64,000 bases of DNA from Muricea muricata (taxonomy: Eukaryota > Cnidaria > Anthozoa > Malacalcyonacea > Plexauridae), in assembly GCA_963855995.1 (NCBI GenBank), contig OY979722.1, forward strand, positions 5,488,001 through 5,552,000, in the 5' to 3' direction. A model generated the notes under the pieces. That model saw only the letters and a program-made list of their open reading frames with translations, was not told the DNA's origin and did not search any database. This document shows positions 35,362-47,200 of the stretch, piece after piece. Made by a program: the position numbers and the translations under genes. How positions within the stretch are numbered: position 1 is the stretch's first letter; every line of letters begins with the position of its first letter.

Positions 35362-36723
35362 AACCTGTGCGAGTATAGACAGAAAACCGATGGAAAGAGG
35401 GGCAGATGGAAAACCGGTCTAGTAGGATTGAAGGCTTCCTGAGTAAGAAGGAAGGAGCAAACTGGTCATTAAAACGGTTTTCCTTTGACATTGCAATATG
35501 GTAGGGGTGGGCAGAACGATTTTTTGGCGGTCTAGTTTGGGTTACCAGATTCAAAATAAGTTTTCAAAGTACAGCATGTCAAGTTTCTTTAAGTTAAAAA
35601 TCGATAAAAATTTATGTCAAAAACAATACAAGTGTAAAGTCGAATCACACCAAGAACCAAAAGTCGTATACCTGAGCATATGAGCTGATTTTGAGATTGC
35701 TAAAATCTGATTCCAAACAAAACAACACATTTTACATTCCCATGCGCAGTGAAATGCATAGCTCGTAACCAAGCCTAGAAGTAACCTAAATCGTAGCCTT
35801 AACAGCTACTGATCCGAAATAGGATATATTTTGTCTTGCAATTGAAAGTGTCGACATCAAAAGATGTATTCTTATTGTAAAATGTAAATATTTTTGCGTC
35901 TCCAAAGCCAACAGAAGGATTACAGTGGGGAAATGTATAATAATAGTAATAGTATTTAAGTGTCGTGTTGGTTTATATACAAATATGTTTTGAGTTTATA
36001 GTTGATCCAAATTATACTTGAGTTTACAGTATAATATACTGTTCAGACCTTTAGTCCTTTGACTTTGTCTCATCTGGGACCTCCCCGGTTAGAAATATTA
36101 GAAAACGAAGTGGATCAGCAACGCTTTTAACTTGTACAATCTTGAATTTATTTATTATGAACGAATAAAACGGGAACAAACATTGCAAAACTTGTTTGGT
36201 AAACGTAATTCAATTGAATTATGGGAGTAATGCACCAGTCAATGTAAACCCGTACTCCCTCTACCTCAGAACTGTATGGGAATCATTTGCTTTGCTGAGG
36301 ACCGAATTCGCCAATAAGGAAACAAAAAACTGCAGTTATTCGCCCGCTAATCCTCCCAGGGTGTGGTTAGCTATATTGGCTACCTGTGCAGAATTACTAA
36401 AAGCACCGTCATACGCCGCAACTTTTCTTGCAACTTGCGCAACAATTCTTCTCTTAAGGTGTTAATTAGTGAAGAATGTTTAATAGGTGAAGAAGACATT
36501 ACCAAAATGTAATAAAGACGCGTATTTGCCAATTTTACATCTCAAGACTAGAACTGTAATGCGGGATTAAACAAGTTGTGCAATGTTTGTTTTTACTTTG
36601 CTCAACTAAAGATGAAACATGGCTAGCAAGGGATCGAGTAGCTAAACCATTCCTCTTTTTTGATATCTTTACATTTCTGATACGAAACCAGGTTTGCTTT
36701 ACCGCTTCCTGTGTCTCGTTTAT
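35362..36723. other. Convergent intergenic region
   Basis: Separates the ankyrin gene (plus) from the DUF229 gene (minus). Contains only short frames without motifs. AT-rich; presumably both 3' UTRs. Confidence 0.45.
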
Positions 36724-39700
36724 TTACGCATGTACAACATCAACTTTAAAACTGGCTACAAATTCTCCATGAGGCAGTCCGCAGAATGCGCTGATAAAAT
36801 GATGGGCTGCATTAGGATAAACTACCGTACTAAATGGCAACATTCTCGATAGAATAAATGGCTGGCGTACCAAACTCCCGTCGGATAATGTAACATTAAA
36901 TATTTTGTCGCAAGCGTTCACTATTTCATGGGCCAAAAACGCATCTCGCCCTTTCTCTAATTTTAGAAATCTCTCTCGTTTAGTTGTTATCAAATATAAA
37001 CAAGGATGTTCAAGTTTATCGATTTGCGAAGACGTTGTGAACATATAGTAACCCAGCAAATCCCACAGGTACTTTGCGGGATGTGGGTTCGAGCCAGCAT
37101 TGCACGTGCACAGGTCAGGCTCGACGTCAGCATCAGTGCAGACATTGAAAACGCTATATCGACTTAATCTCGTGATCTTCAGTACTTTTACACCATTTAT
37201 ATCCGTCAAATGATGTCCAACAGTCATTTCAAATATTTCCTCTCTGTCACCAGTGGCTGGAACTGTGTTTACGAGTACATTGAAAGTATGTATTCGTTCT
37301 TCGCCGATTACTTTGCTTCTATATCGTTCTACCCGTTTTAAAATATAACGAAGGCAGTTCCCGTATCCACCTAAGCTCTGGAATTGGTTCGAGGCAACTG
37401 TGCCATTTTCTATGTCTTTCAACATTCCGTTGGCACTTCTTGTTTCTTTGTCGATATATTTTGAGGCCGCTATTTTACCGTTTGCAAGGTTGCTATTCAA
37501 CGACCGACTATTGTACTGCGACTGTATTATATTGTTTAGATGACCAACAGCAATGCTTGCTAAGAAATCAAGAAAAAGGGGGTCCATGACTGCTTCTACG
37601 TCTTCGCCTTCGCATAGACACACCGCGTCGGCGGATAAATTTAGCTGAGTACAATTTCTATCAGCTGAGATATTGCCAAAAAGACCTTTGCCATCAAAAT
37701 TCCGTGTATTTTCGGATTTCCTAGCTTCCTTTGCATCCGAGGTTCCAAAATTTGTTGCCTTCTTTTTCGTGTTATCTTCGTCGAAACCTCGAACGACGTC
37801 ATATAGAGCGAGACTCAAGTCTTCTAAAGCCACCAGTCGGTTTTGGTTCCTGATTAAATTCCCCATTTTCTCGTTCCCAAGAATCTTTGCGGCCTGACGC
37901 GGGACGATTATGAACATGAACGGTTTGTAGATTTCCTTTAGACCAGGAACCGTTCTTGTTGCATATTCGGTAGTTTTGCCACCATGATCAGAGAGCAGAA
38001 TTGTTAAAGTAGATCTGTGATGCGTTGCCATTGTTTTTACAAAGTTTGCCAAGTATTCGTCATCTTGCGTTATCCGCTGACCCGTGTGCTCGTGCCCGGT
38101 GTTCAGATGCGAATACGAGAAGATTGGACACGAGTTATTTTTGTATGCCTCGAATAAATCTTGGACCGCATTCAGAAAATAATAACTTAACGGGTGACCG
38201 TCTAAGCAAATTGTCAGAAGTGTTTCACCATTGAAAATGTTCGCATCACCAAGATCTTGAAGTATTTTACATGAAGAAAATCCAACACCAAATGAATCGA
38301 CGCTTGGCATTAAATTCTCTTTCATGTATCCATAAAATTCTTTCCAAAGGTTGTGGGTGTCGTTTTCCGCAGTCGTGTTCCAAGACTTAGGCCGAAGTAG
38401 ACTTGCAAAGCCTGCAAACCAGCAGGCGTCTTCTTGGAATAAGGTTTCGTACGAAGCACTCTTGAATGTCTCATAAAACTCCTTTATTGTCCGGGTAACA
38501 TACGTTCTATTTCGACCAGCATTTTCCCCCGCGAATAATTTCTTGATGTTACTGTGTGTGGAGGAATCGTAGCTTTGGTATTTTTCAAAGTCTAAAACGG
38601 TTGCATCGATTGAAGGGTCGTGGACAATCTCACGTAAGTTCTTTACAGTTTTTGGCAAAGTTCGGTAAAATTGATGTCTCGATATCGAATCTTGTACAAC
38701 GATGTTGATGTTTAGCTGTGGGGCGGATGTCTTAGTGCAGTGCTTTATCACAGGTGGAAAAACGAGAAGTTGTTTTGTCCTTGAGTTGGGGTGACCTTTA
38801 AGAATGCACCCCAAGAAACAAAATCTGAAAGAAACACACAAGATTATAAATTAGACGAGCCAAAATCCCAGCGGGCACAAAAATCGTTACAACGTTAAAA
38901 TTTTGTTGATGCTTAGTTAAAATTTATGCCGACAACGTCGATGAGAAAGCCTTGAGAAAGCTAGAAAATATTCCTGCGGAAACATCTAAGAGACATTGAA
39001 AACACAACTTCTCCCACCAAAATGGTTTTGAATTCGTTGGAAGAGTTTTGCCTTCTGGAGGGAAATTTTGTCTTTGCAACAATGATTCCTAAACATCAAT
39101 TGATCGCATGCACCAATTTTTTTAATAATGTTTGCACAGGGCGAAAAATTCATTTATTATTAGCATGAAAAAATGCTGGATCATGCTGATTGGTCGAGAG
39201 GCGCACAATTTTTCATTAATTGTACAGCTGCAGAGTACAATAAATGACCCCAAAAGAACATGGCCGAAAGGTATTTCACCAAACAGAACTGATCCAGACG
39301 AATTTTATCAATAATACTTTATGAAATACGAAGAAAAGCTCCAAAGTTATGGTGTGAAGGGAAAATAGGATGTTGACATTGAAAATTGCCTTCCACAAGA
39401 TTGGGATAAAGTGCCTCAAAATCTTTTCAAACTTTGAGTCGTTGAGGTGTGTTATTTTATCAGGGTAAAATAATCAACAAATAATCATGCGATGTTGCTT
39501 GTACAATTTGGATCATTAGTACTCGTGAGGTTTGGAAATTCTGCCAAATTTAACTCACCCCGGCGGCTCATGCAATTTTGGCAACATTTCCAAACAGCAC
39601 TCGTACTAGTAATCCCAAATTTTACTCGTCGTCGCATGATTACCTATACTACCACTATAATCGCAAAACATCACCTGAAGTGATTTGAATAGTTCTTCGT

Positions 39701-40446
39701 CATCAAGTCACTTATAGCTTTAACTAAAGAAGTTTCGTTGGCAAACCACAGCCAATCATCATCGGGCATGACTCGACCAAGTATTACGTCGAATACTCCA
39801 AGATATACTACACCATCACTGCACATCCCAATGTCACACTGCAATCCTGCCGTGTCCTGGATGCTACTTCTGGATCTCTTCTTAAACCAACAAATATTTA
39901 TTGCAGTTTTCTTTTGAGGGCAGATTCTCGGCAGAATTTCACGGGGTTGGCCAAGATATGTGTTTATAAATTCACATTCGCTTTGATTTATTGGATTCGT
40001 CCGACAGCTTGCAGTACTCTGTGTCGTTTCGTCAGCAATTCTCGATCGAATACTTAAATACGGACAGACCAGTTCAGAAGAAAAATTGAATCCGCTTTCT
40101 AGGTCAGTGCTGCGCAATTTATCAAATTCCTCAAGGTTTCCGTCGATGTGTCGCGTTTCATATACTTGATCGCCATCTTTATTCTTCGCGATTGAATTTC
40201 CGCACGCTTTTTCTTTTTCAAAACGTTTTCCTTCAGTCTTCGTTTTTGACTGGTTAATTTTTTTAGAATTGTAACGTGTCGTTTTTTGCTTGGTCTGTTG
40301 AACCGCAATCTTATTTTGAAATTCACAAACATTTCTCTGGTAGAACTTGACTTGACACGTTTGAAGGTGGGCATCCCTGGGATCATATCTGTTGTTACTC
40401 ACTATCTCATCAATATTCCTCTTGGAATGATGACCAAGTTGAAGGC
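36724..40446 (-). CDS. DUF229 family protein (alkaline-phosphatase/sulfatase fold), 5' end missing
   Basis: Two exons were found: 39675-40446 and 36724-38824, joined in phase (TTCAG|GTGATG to TTTCAG|A, restoring an Arg codon), for at least 956 residues. The first exon is basic then Cys-rich (CRTNPINQSECEFI, CQVKFYQRNVC). The second carries the DUF229 hallmarks: the strand-plus-loop VVQDSISRHQFYRTLPKT, YSHLNTGHEHTGQRITQDDEYL, and the metal-binding LLSDHGGKTTEYATRT. Many N-glycosylation sequons suggest a secreted or luminal protein. Exon 39675-40446 begins at an acceptor with two bases completing a codon, so an upstream exon, probably with a signal anchor, is not found. DUF229 proteins are largely uncharacterised in function; the fold predicts a phospho- or sulfo-ester hydrolase. 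Confidence 0.88.
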
Positions 40447-43400
40447 CTATTTAAAATGATAATAAGCATGTAACAATAGAATGTTGTCATAAACTGCTGG
40501 CATTTAGAAAGCACAAGTAAAGACAATAAAAACGGGGCCTCTTAAGGCCGGGGCGCCGGTTGCAATTTAAAGGGCGAGGTTTACTAGTAAAAGATCAATT
40601 GCTTCTGATGCTATGTAAATCCGGTACTGAACGGTTCCAAACATAATAGTGCACGAAAATGCACTACTATAAGGCAAAACGTTTTTGACTTCGAAGGGAG
40701 AAAACATGGAGAGGCCCTTGGGCACCTTAAATGCTACGACACTGGTCTGCCAGCTACGTATTTTCCGTCCCCCTTTTGCTCATTTTGCTTTGCATTGTAA
40801 GATATATATTACACCATAATAATTTCCTTACCCCCAAAGTCAGCAAGAGCTTCGCAGATACAAAGCAACAGACTAAAAAACACGACATGTGTTCCTCTCA
40901 GATGAAGGTGCTAAAATGTGAAACATACTATGTTAAGTTTTTTGCAGTTTCACAAAGAGAGCAAAATAATATTGTTTGTGATTGGTTCTTTCAACAATGG
41001 CGATTCCATCTTGAATTTTGAGCACATTCTACTATCCAGGGTAATTAAAATTTTGAGCCTTTTCTTGGAGAGAAATTCGCCGTTCTATTGAACGACATAT
41101 CCGTTGAACTCGCTAGGGCTCAATCTCGTTTAGGGCTAGCGGTGGCGAGGAAACGCCTGCCCAAATGGCCATGACAAATGCCCAATTTATATTTAGAATC
41201 AAGCATGTTTCTTTCTCCGCATTGGGTTGTAGTTGCATTTTGACAGCGTGCGCCGCAATGGTTGATATACAATTTGTAGCAAGGGCAATTAAGTAGCAAG
41301 ATACGCGCCACGTAGTAAATTATTTTATAGACTTTATCTTGTTCTGATTTGAACTTTCAAAGCACTAACAGCCATACCGGTATTTGTTGACATTTGAGCA
41401 TGAATTACGTATTTACTTCTGTTAACGAGATTGAGCAATAGGAATCGCTTTTTTCGTAGCCATTTGGGCAGGCGTTTCGTCCGCGCCGCCCGCATGAAAC
41501 GGGGAGAAGTCTGCCACGCAGGCTAAACCCTTGCTGAATTTAATTCAGAAAATTGTTAACATTTGTGTTTATCTATTGCATGCGATAGTAATGAAATTTG
41601 AAAATTTTGTAATAGCTAATCGTCAGCAGTAACTAATACACGTCCCCTTTGAAGAGCACATAACTTGTGAAATGGATTTCTTGTTTTTAAATAAAGATGT
41701 GAATCAATCATCGGTCAGTTATTAGGGAGAGAACTGTATTTTTCTTGTTGTTACATATATCGTTAATAAAACAAAGAAAACTAAAGGAAAGAAAAATAAA
41801 TAAATATGAGTAAATGTATCTAATCCGCAATGGTAGCCCGATATAAGATCACAGCTATCCAAACCGCTTGAAACTCGCCTTCCACGAGGCTTTGCGCTAT
41901 TAGTGTTTAAAGTTAATAAGGATTAGCTGTATATATCTGTGGACAGATCACAGAATCAATTCTGATCTTATGTAGTAGATTGATCATGATGATCATTGAA
42001 AGTGGAACATTGTCAACTTTGACTTATCTAATTGAAATCTACTAAAATCGCCCAAGCCATACACGTAGTCTTGCAATTATACTTTAGCCTTATATCAATC
42101 ATCGCACGTGCAGATATATTCTGGTTGACTAGTTCAAGCACAATTTCCATCCCTTCCCAGTTTAATAAGCCGGGTGTCATTAATTGTTATATTTTAAATT
42201 ACAAATTAAGGTGGAGGATACGTTACGAAATGGGAAAAACATGCAATTCCAAAATCCAATTCAGTCGAGTGCATAGTCTAGTCTAAAGACCAAGCAAGTC
42301 CAGTGTTTACAACATACCCTAAACTGGATTCTCTGATGAAAACCCACGACCTGCGAAACTCGTCATGAGTTTGAAGCTTAAACCAGCTACAAATCCTGTA
42401 CGTAAAGTTACTAAAACAACAGGGATCAGTTGTTCAAAGCTAGTTGGGTTAGCGCTAATCCCGGGTTAATGTTTAATCACTGTTTTAGTTTCTTTATTTC
42501 TACACCTCCGTTTGTTTCCAAACTTCAGAAACTAAAACTCGTATTGATTCAGACACGACTTCTGAAGAAATATTTCTAATCTTCCGAACAAGCTGCAGGG
42601 AAATTTCTCTTGAATACGATGCGCCAATCGCCAAACTTCCACCTTCCTTGAACCCCCTATAGATGGCCAGTAGCGGATCTAGCGTAAGTCAAAATAAATT
42701 ACCACAGCTCATTCTAGGATATATTTACATTTTAAAATACTTTCAAAGCGACTTCATTGGTTAGATTTTATTCTTTTGAAATTCATAACCTATGACATTG
42801 TTATAAACTTATTTTGAATTTAAAATTGAGCTGCTATAATTTATTTTGACTTACCCTGGATCCGCTGCTGTAGATGGCTCGCTCGCTTGAGTCCATGGCG
42901 CTCAACCTTCCTTCCCCCACTTTAAATCATGCTCAGGGGTCGCTGATTTACGTGATTAGGGAGTTTTAGATTTGATGACGGCTACGAAGAACGAGTACGG
43001 GACTTTTGTTTCTTAAATTCTCTCATACAAACCCGTATTCGTCTTAGGTTTGGATCATCTTCTGTTTTCAAGACATATTGTGTCAAAAAACAGGGTAATA
43101 TTGAGTTAGCAATAACTAATTTTCCACGGTAGAATGTTCTCGTTGTACTTGTGTCGTATCCATAGTCAAACCTAAAGCTCCCTATGGTTTCAAGAAAAAT
43201 TAAATTGGTAATTAGAAGACTTTATTTACGACAAACGTCTACAAGCCTACGACATACGACATAAAGCTACACTTATATATCTTCTCTCTCCTCAAACTAA
43301 TTACTTAACGTTACATCAATGTTTGAAGTAACCGCATTGTCATAACTATTAAACTATAATATGTGCGTCAGCACATGACTTGCCAATAAACAAAACCACA

Positions 43401-44231
43401 ATCAGTTACTACAGTAATTACACTAGTTATGTGACGTGCGACTCACACTTGTTTATCTATCCATCTATCGCGATCTATCTATCGGAATAGAGAGAAATCT
43501 GCACAAGATTATCAAAGATTTCAAACCGACAAATATATGATCACTGGAAAAAATATGCAAATCAATAGCTTTGCATGCCGAATACAACGATATAGGAATT
43601 TTTCAGAACCCAGGGTTTGGCAGACATTTTCCATAATATGGAAATATGTATTTATTATGGAAAATCAAAATCCATACTACATCCAATTATGGACTTTTTT
43701 CCAGCGAATGTCACGTCACTTTGGTAGATCTAAACCCTGGCTAAAAGGTCTGTTATTTACAGTTGTCCGCCATCTTGGAAAAGTTCATAAGCTCATTAAC
43801 ATTGTTAAAATGCACTTGCAGTCTTTGAAGGTTTGACATATTTGTGATATTAACGGCAATTTAGGTGGAAATGTGGGATATATTCTTAGAAAAGAACGCA
43901 ATGTCCCCTGTCGTTTTAGCTCTTTAAGTTACAAGAACTGACATCATCTAAGTCAATGCAAATATAAGTATTCCATTTTATTTATTCTTAATTTTAATTT
44001 ATGTAATAGTTTTACAACAACTCATTCTGCAACGCATCTAAATTTTAGAAATACGTCAAATTTGTGCACTTTAACTTCTTAATTATGTTCATTAAGCCTT
44101 CACAATATTCCTAACAAAGTAACACTTAAAGGCATTGTTTAACTATGTAACTTGTTCCACAACTTGTCTTAAACGACTTTATTTTAAGAGTTGGAGTTGC
44201 CTGACCAGAGATGTTACAATGTACATATCAT
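40447..44231. other. Intergenic region without a supported gene
   Basis: No conserved coding sequence. One possible short first exon is on the plus strand at 40731-40796 (see that entry). The region has CTATCTATC microsatellite at about 43455 and several weak inverted repeats. The open frame at 43537-43836 shows no protein motif. Confidence 0.4.
40731..40796 (+). CDS. Possible orphan signal-anchor exon
   Basis: An ATG opens a 22-codon frame (MLRHWSASYVFSVPLLLILLCI) that ends at a good donor (ATT|GTAAGATA). It looks like a signal peptide or type II anchor, but I find no plus-strand exon downstream that would continue it. It lies 285 bp from the 5'-most found exon of the DUF229 gene on the opposite strand. 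Confidence 0.25.
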
Positions 44232-47200
44232 TTAATAATCACAATACCATGTACTTGGATCATCAGAAGCGACAACGTGAGCATACCCTTCAGACGTATG
44301 TCTGACGTATGTATGGCTGCCTGAACCACTGGACAGGTCTGAATCCCTGCCACCACATGCCATACGTCTAAACATGTTGCCTGTCGGCGGCCGTGCATAG
44401 CTTGTCGTTCGCTGCATTCTTTGTTTTTTTGACGCGGACAGTTTTTTCGACGCAAAAAGTTTTTTCGACGCAAAAAGTGTCTTGCAGGATTTTGCAACAT
44501 TCCTTATATATACACATACCTTGGCAACGGACATCAAACTTTCATAATCAAGATAATGTAGAATCATTACAATTGCCTCGGCTGGCAGTCGTAAAAAGGG
44601 AGGGACGTCGTTGCTCCTTTGCAGAACGGTCTGCAAAAATTGCCATTGATCAAGTATCGCAATCTGTTGCCATTTCTTGCACCATGTTTGCTTGAAGTTG
44701 TCGCTCGGTTCATAACAATCTAACGCGGGAGAGGTAGGGCAGATATAATCCAGAAATGGTAGTCGAAGAACATTTTGACTGATGCTTTGGTAAAACGGCG
44801 AACGATACTGACCACTATCAACCAAGGCCAAGAGGCCTTGAGTTGCCTCCAGTGGCCTTCTAGTCCTAGCTCTGAATCGCGTACGGGTATAGGGTTTAAG
44901 CAAGTTAAAAATTTGGCGCAAACGATCGTTTCTTTCATTAGATGGCACTGACGTGACTTCTTCGGTTTTTTGTACATACTCAATCATAGCATCTATCGTT
45001 TTGTCCCACAAATCAATAAAACTGCGTGAAGAACCATAAACACATGCAAATAATGTCTGTTCAATAGATTTTTCAATTGATCTTAACATTTTTTCGAACT
45101 TCCTTCCCATTGCTTGGACCATGCGGCGAATTTCCAATTGAAAGTGATATGGATATGGTGCATTCCCAAAAACTTCTGCCAATTTATCATGCTTGAGCAA
45201 AAGCCAAACCACTTGAGGGTGAACAAGGCTGGCAAGTTTCAATACATCCTTCCACCAACTGTAAACAATTTTCTGCCTGCTCCCGTCGTTAAATTTCAGA
45301 ACCCAACCTTCTTGTCGTCTTTCATTCACTGGCAGAGCACCCGAAGTAAATGGCGGCCCTTTCGATGTGGTTGGCTCTTCACTAGACTCAATTCCACCAC
45401 AGTACCACAATACGTCTGAATATGAACCAGTAATTCGTGGTGTTACCATGAAGAATCCGATGGTTCTAGCACATTTTAATAACTCCTCGTAGGGTAACTC
45501 GTGACCACTTTCGTCAGTGATAGCAAGCAAGACAAGACCTTCAAACAGATAGCTTACAATCACGGTGTTGTCCTGGTAAATAATTTCAAACAGATACGTG
45601 TAACCAGCTTGAAATTTGGTCAGGTTACAGTGATCTTTGATCCATTGCTTCGCCCATATTGCTTGCTGGGAATCCATTCGTCGCCTAGTTGTCACCATGA
45701 CTTCACCATTCCACGTGAATGCTATACCAAGTGATCCATCATACTTTATGGTAGCTTCTACAATTTCATTTGAATTGCGACAACCCACGTCTATAAAGTA
45801 GATAAAAATGACAATTCAAATCAAGCAGACAAAAAAACAAAAAGTCGACTTTATAGTACATTGATACAGGTTCTCCTTCCTCCACCATACAGAGAAAGCC
45901 TGCTGGCAGGCTACAACGTGTCTTTAAGGTGATTTCAAAAGTTTAACGGAGTTGAACGTAATTTTGCACGCTTACTAGAGACCGGTGTTTGTGAATTTTT
46001 AAACATAAAATATGGTCTGTTTATTATACATTCTGTATGACCATAACAATTCGCCTACATAATTCATCTTTTGCATACATGTCATACCACTTAACCTTTG
46101 ATAAAGAGCTAATTCAATTCTAGTTTCCTTTTTAACAGCGTAAACTGTACACCATGAGCGCGCGAGGGATAATGGGTAAATCTTTTGGGCATTCGAAAAG
46201 CATGCACTCCTTTGTTTGTTTAGCTGGTTTATCACAAATCTGTTTTGTGTTGGTAGGCAAAAATTTACATTTTAAAAAAATACTTTTTAAACATAAATTT
46301 TATCTTTTATATCCTGCCATATAAGAAATTGAACCCTTAGCATTGACCAGTTTATCGTGAACACACATATTGCTTTGTTTGAAATGCCAAACATGTTTCG
46401 AAAGTATATATTCTATTCAAATATCATTTCATAAGGTTATTGGCGAATCATGTTAACCACAATAGGTCATGTGAGTTGAATTTATACCTGATAAAGTGCT
46501 AACTAGAATGACAAATATAATCTGTAACGTTCATTAGTATACAAATAATGATTGTTTATGAGTGCAATGGTAAGAATGTTTTCATAAGGTGAAAGATGGA
46601 ATGTTCCATTCAACGAGGCGATAGTTGAATGGAACATTTCATCTTTCACCGAATGAAAATATTCTTACCATTCCACGAATTAAAACATTCATTATTTGTT
46701 TTATATAATATCTTATTAAATTCTGGTCATTTGATTGGCTGCTTATGTTTTCATGCAAAGGAATTCATGCGATTTGCAGCGTATTTACTTGTTTTTTAGT
46801 ATTTTCGGCATCAGAATTGTTAATAAGTTCACACATATCACCCTCAGTTGCCAAAACAAAAGAGTTTTTACTGCAAGCTTCCTCCATTTTGATTTTTGAC
46901 GAGCAGTATTTGAATTAAATCCTATTTACATCATGTCTGTTTTGGCCGGATCATTGTTTAAAGTTAACTGCGATCATCGTACGAGGACGATTTTGACGGA
47001 TGGGATTTATCAAAACCATTAAGAGTGCAATGGAAAAAAACTATTGCACTATTACTCTTGCGAAAAGGGACATTTTATTTAATATCATGTGACCATAAGC
47101 AGCCAATTAAACGAACGTTATCTATCTGATGACTTCTACATTGTCTACATCATTTATACTGTATGTCATTAAGCGCTTTTTTATATTTCGCAAACCATAA

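Noticed and set aside
36196-36465. 89-codon plus-strand frame
   Set aside because: No conserved motif and isolated between two convergent genes.
44393-45734. Plus-strand frames opposite the RNA ligase exons, mirrored at 55036-56263
   Set aside because: Antisense shadows of the conserved minus-strand gene; their similarity between copies follows from the duplication.
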